A DNA stretch of 42,493 nucleotides, taken from contig LCFM01000012.1 of the NCBI GenBank assembly GCA_000999025.1, positions 1-42,493 of the forward strand. The letters are read 5' to 3'. The notes beneath the pieces are model-generated. The model was not told the DNA's origin. It ran no database searches and saw only the letters and a list, made by a program, of their open reading frames with translations. The DNA comes from Parcubacteria group bacterium GW2011_GWA2_43_13 (GTDB taxonomy: Bacteria > Patescibacteriota > Patescibacteriia > UBA9629 > GWA2-43-13). The position numbers were made by a program, and so were the translations under genes. Shown piece by piece: positions 29,893 to 38,920 of this stretch. Positions within the stretch are counted from its first letter, which is position 1; every line of letters starts with the position of its first letter.

Positions 29893-30338
29893 AATTTCGT
29901 CACCGGTTCAAAGCAAATAAAATATCCTTTTTCAAGTGTGCGAGTTTTAAGGCACTGGGAAAAATTCGTAAAAATAACAGGATACTGATCTGGTTCATCA
30001 TGGATTTTTTGATAAATAGATACAAATTCATCTTTGGGAAAATAAATCGCAACAGCAGGAGTGCCTTTATCTGTTGTTGTTTTTTTAGCGGAAAATCCCC
30101 CCCATGTTTTAAATGGTTTAAATGTTCCGTTGTTAGGCAAGCGGAGGGCAACAGTGCCAAGGTTTTGTTTTATCTCTCTGCCGCCAACTAATTCCCATTG
30201 CTCTGTTGTATATTGAAAAGGAGGTAAATATGACGATTGAATTAATACCGTAATGATTGCGATGATGATGGAGCCAATATATGCGGATTGGCGCGGATAT
30301 AACCTGATGATTTGGTGTGTGATATGAGGTATATTCAT
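29889..30338 (-). CDS. Hypothetical membrane-anchored protein (149 aa)
   Basis: One TM near the N-terminus (YIGSIIIAIITVLIQSSYL); divergent from lexA. Confidence 0.55.
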   Translation of the reverse strand: MNIPHITHQIIRLYPRQSAYIGSIIIAIITVLIQSSYLPPFQYTTEQWELVGGREIKQNLGTVALRLPNNGTFKPFKTWGGFSAKKTTTDKGTPAVAIYFPKDEFVSIYQKIHDEPDQYPVIFTNFSQCLKTRTLEKGYFICFEPVTKL

Positions 30339-30341
30339 AGT

Positions 30342-30358
30342 TTGTTCGTTACGAACAA
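30342..30358. promoter_or_regulatory. Palindromic operator candidate TTGTTCG-TTA-CGAACAA
   Basis: Perfect 7-bp half sites in the divergent lexA intergenic region. Confidence 0.5.
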
Positions 30359-30376
30359 TTTATCCACAGGCGTTTG

Positions 30377-30405
30377 TTGATTGTATGTATTCTGTTTGGT
30401 ATAAT
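30377..30405 (+). promoter_or_regulatory. lexA promoter: TTGATT-N17-TATAAT, extended -10
   Basis: ttgatt at 30377-30382, tataat at 30400-30405, spacer 17, TGG just upstream of the -10. Confidence 0.65.
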
Positions 30406-30479
30406 AATAAAGTAAAAATTAAAGAGCAAAAAGCAAAATGTCATTTTACTTTTTACTCTTTAATCTTTACTTTTATCGT

Positions 30480-31088
30480 ATGAAACCACTTACACCAAAA
30501 CAAAAACGGATTATTGATTTTTTGCGTGATTTTATCAACGAACACGGCTACTCGCCGTCGTATCGCGAAATCGCGACTGAATTCGGGTTTTCTTCAGTTG
30601 CGACCATTGCTCAATACATTAAAGCGCTGGAAAGCAAAGGGCATCTTTCGATTGAGTCGCGCGCGCGTTCAATTGAACTTGAGCCGGTGGATGCAGGAGA
30701 CGGTCTTTCTATAGAATTGCCTTTGGTAGGCATTATTGCCGCGGGAGAGCCGATTGAGGCGATTCAGGATAAAGAAACCATTGCCGTTCCTGCGTCTTTA
30801 GCAGGTGATCCAAACGCATTTGTGCTGAAAGTGCGCGGTGATTCAATGATTGATGATGGCATTTTAGACGGCGATTATGTGATTATAGAACGCAATTATT
30901 TTCCCCAAAATGGAGATGTGGTTGTAGCGTTATTGGACAATGCCTATGCCACGCTTAAGCGATTTTATCGTACATCAGAAGGAATCAAACTTCAACCTGC
31001 CAATAAAACCATGCAACCGATTATAGTAAAGAATCCGGCAATTCAAGGCATTGTGCGGGGTGTGTTCCGTAGGTTCAGGCCAGTGTAG
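30480..31088 (+). CDS. lexA: LexA repressor (HTH + S24 peptidase)
   Basis: MKPLTPKQKRIIDFLRDFINEHGYSPSYREIATEFGFSS N-terminus; GDSMIDDGILDGDYVIIERN catalytic region. Confidence 0.93.
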   Translation: MKPLTPKQKRIIDFLRDFINEHGYSPSYREIATEFGFSSVATIAQYIKALESKGHLSIESRARSIELEPVDAGDGLSIELPLVGIIAAGEPIEAIQDKETIAVPASLAGDPNAFVLKVRGDSMIDDGILDGDYVIIERNYFPQNGDVVVALLDNAYATLKRFYRTSEGIKLQPANKTMQPIIVKNPAIQGIVRGVFRRFRPV

Positions 31089-31098
31089 TTGGTAGCTT

Positions 31099-31158
31099 GT
31101 AGAGACGTGGCGTTGCCACGTCTTATTGTATTGAGACGTGCCAACGGCACGTCTCTAC
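31099..31158. repeat. REP pair
   Basis: gtagagacgtggcgttgccacgtctt...gagacgtgccaacggcacgtctctac. Confidence 0.8.
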
Positions 31159-31189
31159 AATTTTATGGACGATATGATATACTTTTTTT

Positions 31190-31216
31190 GTAGAGACGCC
31201 CCCCTGGGGCGTCTCC
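31190..31216. repeat. Single REP hairpin
   Basis: gtagagacgcccccctggggcgtctcc. Confidence 0.75.
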
Positions 31217-31262
31217 AGTGTCGTGCAACTGTAACATAATACCCTGATGTTCGTCTTATTTT

Positions 31263-31814
31263 ATGATACCTGCGATAAAGAACAAACTATTAGTGTCTAA
31301 AATTCAGGCAGGCGACAGTGACGCCTTTGCTCATGTGTACGATACCAATGTGGATGCCATTTATCGCTTTGTTTTTTACAAGGTGTCTCATAAGGCAGAA
31401 GCCGAGGATATTACCAGTGAGGTTTTTTTAAAAACATGGATGTATATTAAAGAAGGCAATCAGGTTCAGAACATGAAAGCGTTGTTGTTTCGTATAGCTC
31501 GCAATTTAGTGATTGATTATTACAGAGCAAATAAAAACAAAGCAGATGTGGGGTATGAGGACTTGGCTGATGTGTTGATTTCGGATACAACCAACGCGGA
31601 TGAACAATTGTACCAAAAGCAGATTCAGGAATTTTTGAAAAAAGGATTAAAAGAATTAAAAGATGAATATCGTGATGTGTTACTGTTAAGGTATGTTGAA
31701 GGGTTATCGCTTTCTGAAATAGCGCAGGTAATGGATCGAACAAATGGCGCGTGCCGGATTTTACTCCACCGCGCAACAGCATCCCTTAAAAAAATAAAAA
31801 AAGATTTTAATTGA
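31263..31814 (+). CDS. RNA polymerase sigma-70 family (ECF-type) sigma factor
   Basis: Region 2 (YRFVFYKVSHKAEAEDITSEVFLKTW) and region 4 (YRDVLLLRYVEGLSLSEIAQVMDRTNGACRILLHRA). Confidence 0.9.
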   Translation: MIPAIKNKLLVSKIQAGDSDAFAHVYDTNVDAIYRFVFYKVSHKAEAEDITSEVFLKTWMYIKEGNQVQNMKALLFRIARNLVIDYYRANKNKADVGYEDLADVLISDTTNADEQLYQKQIQEFLKKGLKELKDEYRDVLLLRYVEGLSLSEIAQVMDRTNGACRILLHRATASLKKIKKDFN

Positions 31815-31821
31815 CGATCGT

Positions 31822-31917
31822 GTAGAGACGCGCCCCTGGCGCGTCTCAATGATCGTTGTAGAGACGTACCGTTGGTACGTCTCAATACAATGAGACGCGG
31901 CAACGCCGCGTCTCTAC
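31822..31917. repeat. Three-hairpin REP cluster between the sigma factor and its neighbour
   Basis: gtagagacgcgcccctggcgcgtctc...gtagagacgtaccgttggtacgtctc...gagacgcggcaacgccgcgtctctac. Confidence 0.85.
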
Positions 31918-31928
31918 ACAACATACTA

Positions 31929-33377
31929 ATGAACACGCTAAAACGACAATTCGCTGTCCTCTCGCGCGTCAAAGCAAGCGAGTCATGGAAACAAGATGCC
32001 CGCAATCGGTTGATTGCGGATATTCGGTTTTATTCGTTTAATAAACCGTCATCTTTGCGTTTCTTTAAAATGAGATCTGTGGCACAAATGGTAACAACAA
32101 TAGTCAATCCATTCGCGTGGATGCAATCAGGCGCGGCTCTTGTGTTGGTTGTTATGATAGCTCTGGGAGGGTCAGTGGCATCAGTCGGCGCGACACTTGG
32201 CAGTTTGCCCGGAGATACGTTGTATCCTGTAAAACGCACTATTGAAAATGTTCAAATCGTATTTTCGCCGTCAGATGAAGGAAAAGCGCGGATTCATCTG
32301 GCTCTTGCTTCCCGAAGAGCTGATGAGTTTTACGCGCTTACCGAACGTATTCAAAATAGTCCAGATGAATCGAAAACATCTCAAAAAGCGGAAAAGGCGC
32401 TGGAAGAAGTTGAAAGACAGGTGAAGATCGCTCAAAGCGCAGTGCTCAAAGTAACAGAGAGTGAATTAGATCAAAAGAAAAAAGACACCATTGCAAAAGA
32501 ATTGTCTTTAAAAACAGCTCATATTGAAGGTGTCATTGATCAGGCAGTGAATGCGTTATCGCAAAATATATCAGGCATTTTAGAAGAAAAAGCAGTACAA
32601 GTTCAGCAAGATGTTCGCCGTTCAGAGCTTTATCGAATAGAGACCATGGCTTCGTTAGTGGAAGATCCCGAGCTGTTATCAAGTATGCTTGCGCCAAAGA
32701 AGGAATTACTTCACAGGAAAATAGAAGAGGCAGTACTTGAATTGCAACAAGGATTACTGCCATCTGAAAATATTCAGGAATTAACAGCAGAAGCGCGCGC
32801 GCTTTCCGCATTTAAATCAGGTGAATCATCAGGATCGGTTGCGTTAAGAAAATCCTTTGGCTTGCCGGAAAAGCCCCTTGATATAGATTCAACAGTTCCG
32901 GCGTCTTTTATATTGGAGCGCCAAGAACGAGCCATATCATTAGTAAAAGAATTAGAGCAGTTAAAAGAGGCGCTTGCTCAAGAAGGGAGTGTTGATGTAT
33001 TTATTTCGATTGAAGAAAAAATTGAACAAGGAATGAATCAGGCCGATGAGATAGTAGCTGATTTGACTCGTTTTGCTTCTATCTTGGGAGTTGAGGATCC
33101 TGCTGTCCAAGGAACAACGCCACCGGAAGATCAGCAACCATTGTCTGCTCCGACCACTGACAAAGGTGTGGTTAAGGGGATAACCCTTCCATCTAATGAC
33201 CAAGGCAAGAGTGTTTCTCAACAAGATCAACCGCAGACAGATACTGATAAAATGCTTCAAGATAGCAAAAAAACAGATAAAGAAACAGGAAATACCGAGC
33301 AAACTGATCCAGAAAAAGATACTAATGAACAAGTTCAACAAGAACCACCACAAGATCCGATTCCCCCTGCGATTTAG
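31929..33377 (+). CDS. DUF5667-like membrane protein, putative anti-sigma or sigma-linked partner
   Basis: TM segment (QSGAALVLVVMIALGGSVASVGATLGSLPGDTLYPVKRTIENVQIVFSPSDEGKARIHLALASRRADEF). Start moved from GTG 31872, inside the REP, to ATG 31929. Confidence 0.7.
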   Translation: MNTLKRQFAVLSRVKASESWKQDARNRLIADIRFYSFNKPSSLRFFKMRSVAQMVTTIVNPFAWMQSGAALVLVVMIALGGSVASVGATLGSLPGDTLYPVKRTIENVQIVFSPSDEGKARIHLALASRRADEFYALTERIQNSPDESKTSQKAEKALEEVERQVKIAQSAVLKVTESELDQKKKDTIAKELSLKTAHIEGVIDQAVNALSQNISGILEEKAVQVQQDVRRSELYRIETMASLVEDPELLSSMLAPKKELLHRKIEEAVLELQQGLLPSENIQELTAEARALSAFKSGESSGSVALRKSFGLPEKPLDIDSTVPASFILERQERAISLVKELEQLKEALAQEGSVDVFISIEEKIEQGMNQADEIVADLTRFASILGVEDPAVQGTTPPEDQQPLSAPTTDKGVVKGITLPSNDQGKSVSQQDQPQTDTDKMLQDSKKTDKETGNTEQTDPEKDTNEQVQQEPPQDPIPPAI

Positions 33378-33437
33378 GTATTGATTTTTTTATATTTTTG
33401 TGTTCTTTTAAATTGCTCATAACAAAGGCAAAAAGAG

Positions 33438-33466
33438 TTGACGAAGTAAGATAAATATAGTATCTT
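33438..33466 (+). promoter_or_regulatory. Candidate promoter TTGACG-N17-TATCTT with no ORF immediately downstream
   Basis: ttgacg at 33438-33443, tatctt at 33461-33466. Confidence 0.35.
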
Positions 33467-33499
33467 AATTTGCATGTAATTTAATGGGTAGCGAATAGT

Positions 33500-33526
33500 G
33501 TAGAGACGCCCCCCTGGGGCGTCTCC
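33500..33526. repeat. Single REP hairpin
   Basis: gtagagacgcccccctggggcgtctcc. Confidence 0.75.
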
Positions 33527-33557
33527 AAGCCATTGCTCAAGAATTGAAGATATATTA

Positions 33558-33591
33558 TTTTTTTGAGAAAATGATCATTTTCTCAAAAAAA
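33558..33591. repeat. 34-bp perfect palindrome
   Basis: TTTTTTTGAGAAAATGATCATTTTCTCAAAAAAA. Confidence 0.85.
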
Positions 33592-33611
33592 GAGTATCAT
33601 CTTTGGTGCTC

Positions 33612-33749
33612 GTCCCGCACCTATTCTTGGGAAGCATGATGTCTTTTTAAGATATGGCTTTGAGAGGGGATGCAACAGGCAAACCTATTCATAACAGAAG
33701 TTGCATTTTTACTCGTCAGGGTAAAAATACCCAAGAATAGGTGCGGGAC
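33612..33749. repeat. 138-bp inverted-arm element, copy 2
   Basis: 20-bp perfect arms gtcccgcacctattcttggg / cccaagaataggtgcgggac; homologous to 14840-14966. Confidence 0.75.
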
Positions 33750-33766
33750 TCGTTCATTCAGTCGTT

Positions 33767-33822
33767 GTAGAGACGTCCCGATGGGGCGTCTCAAATGAGA
33801 CGCTCCATCGGATCGTCTCTAC
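33767..33822. repeat. REP pair
   Basis: gtagagacgtcccgatggggcgtctc...gagacgctccatcggatcgtctctac. Confidence 0.75.
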
Positions 33823-33843
33823 ACAAGAGTATTTTAGTCACAG

Positions 33844-34006
33844 ATAAGACATAGGCAAAAAGTCCTATGCTGTGGAGTAAATATGTCGAAACATTTATAT
33901 ATTTAAATATTGATGTATTTACTCCCAAGCATAGGGCAACTAAGGATTGCAATCCATATGAATAACACTCGTGTTATTCATGAGGCATGCCTCTGTGCTT
34001 ATCTAA
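33844..34006 (+). ncRNA. Candidate structured 5' leader of the S-layer-like gene
   Basis: Outer stem agataag/cttatct; inner 8+10-bp stem; ggattgcaatcc; atgaataacac/gtgttattcat; gaggcatgcctc. Confidence 0.45.
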
Positions 34007-34154
34007 AAACCCCTCTTTTATAAAGTAACAAGGAGCGCAAATACCGAACCTTTTGGCAGAAAAGTCGAGTCCGAGTTTTCTCGGGCGCACAAAGGCACCG
34101 GATCCTCGTTTGCTTTATAGAGTGAGGCGGAATTAATTCAAGACCAATTGTTTT

Positions 34155-37100
34155 ATGAGTAACGTTCTCAAACGTTCAAAAAAACTTCTCTCGGTTGGTC
34201 TTACCATTTCCACTATTGTGTGGTCAGTCGGTTTATTTAGCTTTTTGGGCGTACCTTTGGTCGCTCAAGCGGCTACAGCCGGCGATTTGGTAAAATCACC
34301 GAGTAGTTCAGCGGTCTATCTTGTGGGTACTGGTGGCACAACCATCCATGTATTTCCACACTTGAATGTCTATATGTCATGGGGTTACCCTGCTGACTTT
34401 AGCACAGTCAAGACCATGGACCTTGCAGGATTGACTCCTGGAAATCCTGTCGCATTTCGTGATGGCGCTCTCTTTAGAGGCACCGCAACCGGAATAAGTG
34501 GCAAGGATAAAACAGCTGTGTTTGTTGTAGAAAATGGTAAGTTGAGGGACATTGTTTCCGAGACCGTGTACCAAACAATCTACAGCGATGCAAGCTGGTC
34601 GCGCGTAACCTGGGTGCCGGATGATTTACTTTCCAAATTCACCTATCCATCTGGTGATCAATGGACAGCAGTAGACAAGCTCCCGGGCGGAACACTGTTT
34701 AAAACAGGAAGCGATGATACCATTTATCTTTCTGTTAATAACAACGGTGTTTACACAAAACGCGCATTCTCAAGCACAACTGCGGCAACAGCAAATCGCT
34801 TCAACGCATCAACTGCGTTAACTGTTTCCGGTACGCTTGGCACCAGCCAAACGACAGGAACACAGGTAACCGGTGCTGATAGCGCGCTGTCAACTCCGTC
34901 AGTTGCGCAATTGAGTGATACAACTCCGCAGGCCGCAACCGGCATTTCCGTATCTCTTGCTTCAACGTCTCCAGTATCTGGAACATTGGTGCAGGCGCAG
35001 GCAACTGCTGATCTCGCGCACTTTACATTGACAAACAATGGCAGTGATGCGGCAAAGATCACAAAGTTGGTGTTAAAACGCCTTGGCGTTTCCGCAGACA
35101 CAACTCTTTCTGCAGTATATGTGTATGACGGAGCAAGTCGGTTGTCTGACTCTGCTACTGTATCAAGTGGTGTTATTACGTTTAATAACTCTGCTGGTAT
35201 CGTGGAAATCGCGGCAGGCGCGAGCAAGAAACTTTCTGTTCGCTCAAATATTGCCGGTGATACTTCAGGGCAGACCGTTGGTGTTGGCGTTCTTGATGCC
35301 GCAAGCATCGGAACAGACAATGCAAGCGATACTGTTTCCGGTTCATTTCCGGTAAATGGCAATATCCACAGCATTGCGTCTGCAACGCTTGCGACTGTGA
35401 GCTTTGAGAATACCGCAGGCACAAGCCCAACCGCAAATGGCGCTCTTGATCCTCAAGAAGGGTTTACCGCATGGGATAACACTGTGACCATTGGTACTCG
35501 CAAAGTATCATTAAAATCAATTCGCTTCCGTGAAATCGGTTCAATCGAATTCAAGGATCTTGCGAATTTGAAATTAATGGTTGATGGCGTGCAAGTTGGT
35601 ACAACTATTCCTGCATTGGATAGCACTGGATATGTAACCTTTGATTTCACAGCAACTCCTATCGAATTGAAAACAGGAAGCCGTGTGATTAAAGTTGTGT
35701 TGGATGTGATTGGCGGATCAAGCCGTGATTTCACAATATCCTTACGCGATGCCGGTGATGTATCAGTTACTGACAGCGAATACAATGCAAATATCTTGGT
35801 ACAAACAGCAAGCGCGGCATTTACAAATGTTGATGCCGGAAAACAGACCGTTTCAACAGGGTCATTGACCATTACTCGCAAGAGTGATTCGCCTTCTGGC
35901 AATGTTGTCATCGGCGCATCTGCCGTTACCTTGGCAAAATATGAAGTCAAGGCATTCGGTGAAAAGATGAAAGTAGAAAGCTTGTATGTCAGTATCACCT
36001 CTTCTGATGGTGCTATTGATAAATATCGCAATGGCGCTCTCTTCTTTGATGGCGTGCAAATCGGAAGCACAGCAGATATCTACGAAACAGCAGGCACTGC
36101 GGCAACCTATACTAAGTTCAATCTTGGATCAGCCATGATTGTAACTCCGGGGACACCGAAAGTGCTTGAAGTTAAATCAGACATCTTTGACAGTGATGGT
36201 ACTGATCATGTTTCTGCCGGTGATACATTGTCAGCAAGAATTCAAATTCCTGCCGCGACAAATACCCAGAGAGTGGTAACTGGAAGCTATATTTCAGCCC
36301 CTGCGGCAAATCAAGACGGTAATACGTTGACTGTTGCAGTAGGATCACTCGCCGTTTCAAAGAGTCAGTCGTATGGTGATCAGACCGTTGTGATTCCTGC
36401 ATCAGCAGTCAAGATCGGTCAGTATTCTGTAACATGCGGAAGCAATGAAGCAGTAAACTTGACAACCATTACACTTGTAACAAACGTTGCAGATGAAATG
36501 GATCTTGCTGATCTGAACAATGTGTATGTAAAATACGGCACAAAGACAACTTCAATCTTGTCAACAGCTCAAGCAACCTACTCATGGAGTATTAGCGAGG
36601 CATGTGCCGCAAATGCAACTCTTGGGATAGAGGCCTATTCAGATATCGCGGCAGGAGCGGTGGTGACTAACGGTGGCGACACTGTTATCACAACCCTCGT
36701 TGTTTCAGGTACTGCGGCTTCTGGAACAGCTGTTACGAGTGGAACTGCGGTAACCGGTCAGACCATTACCGGATCAACCGGTGGTACATTGACTGTGTCT
36801 AAAGCAAATGACACTCCAGTGGCTTCTGTCGTTATTGCGGGAGACACGCCTATAGCAGGCGCGTTGAAAGTGAAATTCACTGCCGCAAGCGAAGATATCT
36901 ATATCACAGAGCTTACCTTCCGCCAAAATATCACTGCAGACGACCTTGCAATCGCATCGTTGTCTCTGTATAAGGCAGAAGGAAGCGGCGCCTCTACCCA
37001 AATCGGCACAGCAAAGGACTTTAACATAGACGGAACAAATCCGGGCTATGTCTCATGGTCGCTTACTGGCGCGGATCAAGTAAAGGTTGTAAAGAATGGT

Positions 37101-38807
37101 TCCAGCTATGTGTTGGTAAAACCAACATACGTCTCAAGCGGACAAACAGCAGTAACCGGGCTTACTCCGCAAATCGCATTGACTCATGTCAAAGCGCAAG
37201 GCGCATCAGTTATCACTGCAACCATCTCTCCAGATGGATCGGATGATGTTACAACAACCTTGCTGGGAGCAAATCTTGATTCAACCATGAACGTGAACGA
37301 AGCGGCCTCTCCTTTCAGTATTTCTGATACCACCCTCACGGTTGATACCTTAGATGCTACAACTAATCTGGCTATTGGAACTATTATTGTTATTGAGGAT
37401 GAAGAGATGTTGGTTACTGGAGTCACCAACGCAACAACGATTACAGTAACGCGCGCGTACAACAGTACAATGGCAGTTACTCACGCTAATACCAGTAATA
37501 TCTCGTACAAAGCTGCATTGATTGCAAGTACTGCAAATACCAGCTTTATCTCTGGTATCAGCGAGGCAACCATTGCAGTCGGTGATGTGATTGTTGTCGG
37601 TGATGCGACCGGAACCACAAACCAAGAGCTCATGATTGTAACCGCGGTTCTGGCAAACGTTGGCGGTGGTACCAATGAGTTGATTACTGTGATTCGTGAC
37701 GATACCGTTGCCGCACACGCAATTTCAGCATTGATTAGTGAAGCATTTGAAGGCAATGCAATGACTGTCATGAACACCAAACCAACCATTACGGTTGCAA
37801 GTGATTCCCCAGTTGGTTCTACTGGTGGTGGAACGCAAAAAGTGGTGTTTAAGTTCAATGTCGCGGCTACAAACAATGCAAGCGATCCGGCAGAGAACAA
37901 AGTGGTGATCACGTCAGTTGACATCACAAACAACAGGACCAGCGCGACTGTTAAGAACCTCAAGCTGTATCCTGCTGAGTCAACGTATGATCAGAATTCC
38001 ACTTATGCCACCACTTGTGTTGGCCTTTCCAGCACAAAATGGCGCTGTACTTTAAGTACTGTCGGAGGCACCAATGAAGTAGTGGAAGGAATTACAAAGG
38101 TCTTTGTAGCCCGCGCTGATGTTGGGTACTCTGCGGCAGGTAGTATTGAATTCAGCGTTGCGGCTCTTGGTTCTTCAAACGCGACAGGCACTGTTACAGC
38201 AGGAGACTTTGTTTGGACTGATGGCACAACCTCAAAATCATGGGTTGACCAATCTCCAAGCTATGTCCAGTCATCCTCTGCCCAGACAACAACTGCGGCG
38301 GCTGGTGTTGCTGATAGCGTAGCGCCGACGATTACTGCAATTGCAGTTGTCGATGCGGCCGAGAATAATCTCTTAGCGGCGAACGGTACCATCGTGATTA
38401 CCTTCAGCGAGATGATTGATCCAAGTACGGTTGCTGCTGATCTTGTTCCTGACGGTACCTATACCGCTACAGTAGCAAACGGTGCGACAGGCGACATTAG
38501 CTTGGTTGATGCTGGCGCAGCTGATACCATTGTGATCGCAAACATCATTACCCTCTCTGTCGGAAACGACACTTGGGTAGAAGCAGGTGGTACGCCGGAT
38601 AATGCCGGGTCTACCAAGCTTTCACTTGATGCGACTGGTACTATTCTTACCGTGACCATCGTTGATGGTGTTGGTGAAAACCTTGAAGCAGGTGCTACAC
38701 AAACCGTTGTAGCATCCTCTGGCGGAACGACAGTGAAGGATCTTAACGGAACCGCAATGACTGCCGCGGGCAGCGATGCAGCAACCATGACATCCGACGC
38801 TATCTAA
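34155..38807 (+). CDS. S-layer-like surface protein (1550 aa)
   Basis: Signal peptide (LLSVGLTISTIVWSVGLFSFLGVPLVAQA), then AGDLVKSPSSSAVYLVGTGGTTIHVFPHLNVYMSWG; many Ig-like beta modules. Confidence 0.75.
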   Translation: MSNVLKRSKKLLSVGLTISTIVWSVGLFSFLGVPLVAQAATAGDLVKSPSSSAVYLVGTGGTTIHVFPHLNVYMSWGYPADFSTVKTMDLAGLTPGNPVAFRDGALFRGTATGISGKDKTAVFVVENGKLRDIVSETVYQTIYSDASWSRVTWVPDDLLSKFTYPSGDQWTAVDKLPGGTLFKTGSDDTIYLSVNNNGVYTKRAFSSTTAATANRFNASTALTVSGTLGTSQTTGTQVTGADSALSTPSVAQLSDTTPQAATGISVSLASTSPVSGTLVQAQATADLAHFTLTNNGSDAAKITKLVLKRLGVSADTTLSAVYVYDGASRLSDSATVSSGVITFNNSAGIVEIAAGASKKLSVRSNIAGDTSGQTVGVGVLDAASIGTDNASDTVSGSFPVNGNIHSIASATLATVSFENTAGTSPTANGALDPQEGFTAWDNTVTIGTRKVSLKSIRFREIGSIEFKDLANLKLMVDGVQVGTTIPALDSTGYVTFDFTATPIELKTGSRVIKVVLDVIGGSSRDFTISLRDAGDVSVTDSEYNANILVQTASAAFTNVDAGKQTVSTGSLTITRKSDSPSGNVVIGASAVTLAKYEVKAFGEKMKVESLYVSITSSDGAIDKYRNGALFFDGVQIGSTADIYETAGTAATYTKFNLGSAMIVTPGTPKVLEVKSDIFDSDGTDHVSAGDTLSARIQIPAATNTQRVVTGSYISAPAANQDGNTLTVAVGSLAVSKSQSYGDQTVVIPASAVKIGQYSVTCGSNEAVNLTTITLVTNVADEMDLADLNNVYVKYGTKTTSILSTAQATYSWSISEACAANATLGIEAYSDIAAGAVVTNGGDTVITTLVVSGTAASGTAVTSGTAVTGQTITGSTGGTLTVSKANDTPVASVVIAGDTPIAGALKVKFTAASEDIYITELTFRQNITADDLAIASLSLYKAEGSGASTQIGTAKDFNIDGTNPGYVSWSLTGADQVKVVKNGSSYVLVKPTYVSSGQTAVTGLTPQIALTHVKAQGASVITATISPDGSDDVTTTLLGANLDSTMNVNEAASPFSISDTTLTVDTLDATTNLAIGTIIVIEDEEMLVTGVTNATTITVTRAYNSTMAVTHANTSNISYKAALIASTANTSFISGISEATIAVGDVIVVGDATGTTNQELMIVTAVLANVGGGTNELITVIRDDTVAAHAISALISEAFEGNAMTVMNTKPTITVASDSPVGSTGGGTQKVVFKFNVAATNNASDPAENKVVITSVDITNNRTSATVKNLKLYPAESTYDQNSTYATTCVGLSSTKWRCTLSTVGGTNEVVEGITKVFVARADVGYSAAGSIEFSVAALGSSNATGTVTAGDFVWTDGTTSKSWVDQSPSYVQSSSAQTTTAAAGVADSVAPTITAIAVVDAAENNLLAANGTIVITFSEMIDPSTVAADLVPDGTYTATVANGATGDISLVDAGAADTIVIANIITLSVGNDTWVEAGGTPDNAGSTKLSLDATGTILTVTIVDGVGENLEAGATQTVVASSGGTTVKDLNGTAMTAAGSDAATMTSDAI

Positions 38808-38821
38808 TCCGTTTTTCTCTC

Positions 38822-38863
38822 TTCCCCTCCTTATCAAGGAGGGGGTAAGGGGGGAGGTATAGC
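38822..38863 (+). repeat. Family-2 palindromic repeat
   Basis: cccctccttatcaaggagggggtaaggggggaggtat. Confidence 0.6.
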
Positions 38864-38886
38864 ATTGCGGTGAGACCGCAGAAATT

Positions 38887-38919
38887 CCAGCCCCGACATC
38901 CAGTCGGGGCTGGTTTTGT
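38887..38919 (+). terminator. Rho-independent terminator after the S-layer-like gene
   Basis: ccagccccgac-atcca-gtcggggctgg + ttttgtt. Confidence 0.8.
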
Positions 38920-38920
38920 T

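Noticed and set aside
30438-30479. LexA start at 30438
   Set aside because: The extension MSFYFLLFNLYFYR is not LexA-like; ATG 30480 gives the canonical MKPLTPKQKRIIDFL start.
31625-32005. Minus-strand ORF 31625-32005
   Set aside because: Crosses the three-hairpin REP cluster and lies antisense to the sigma factor and DUF5667-like genes.
34021-34154. Riboswitch assignment (e.g. GEMM-like ggcgcacaaaggcaccgg words) in the S-layer-like gene leader
   Set aside because: Only short word resemblance; conserved core and helices could not be matched by eye, so no class was assigned.
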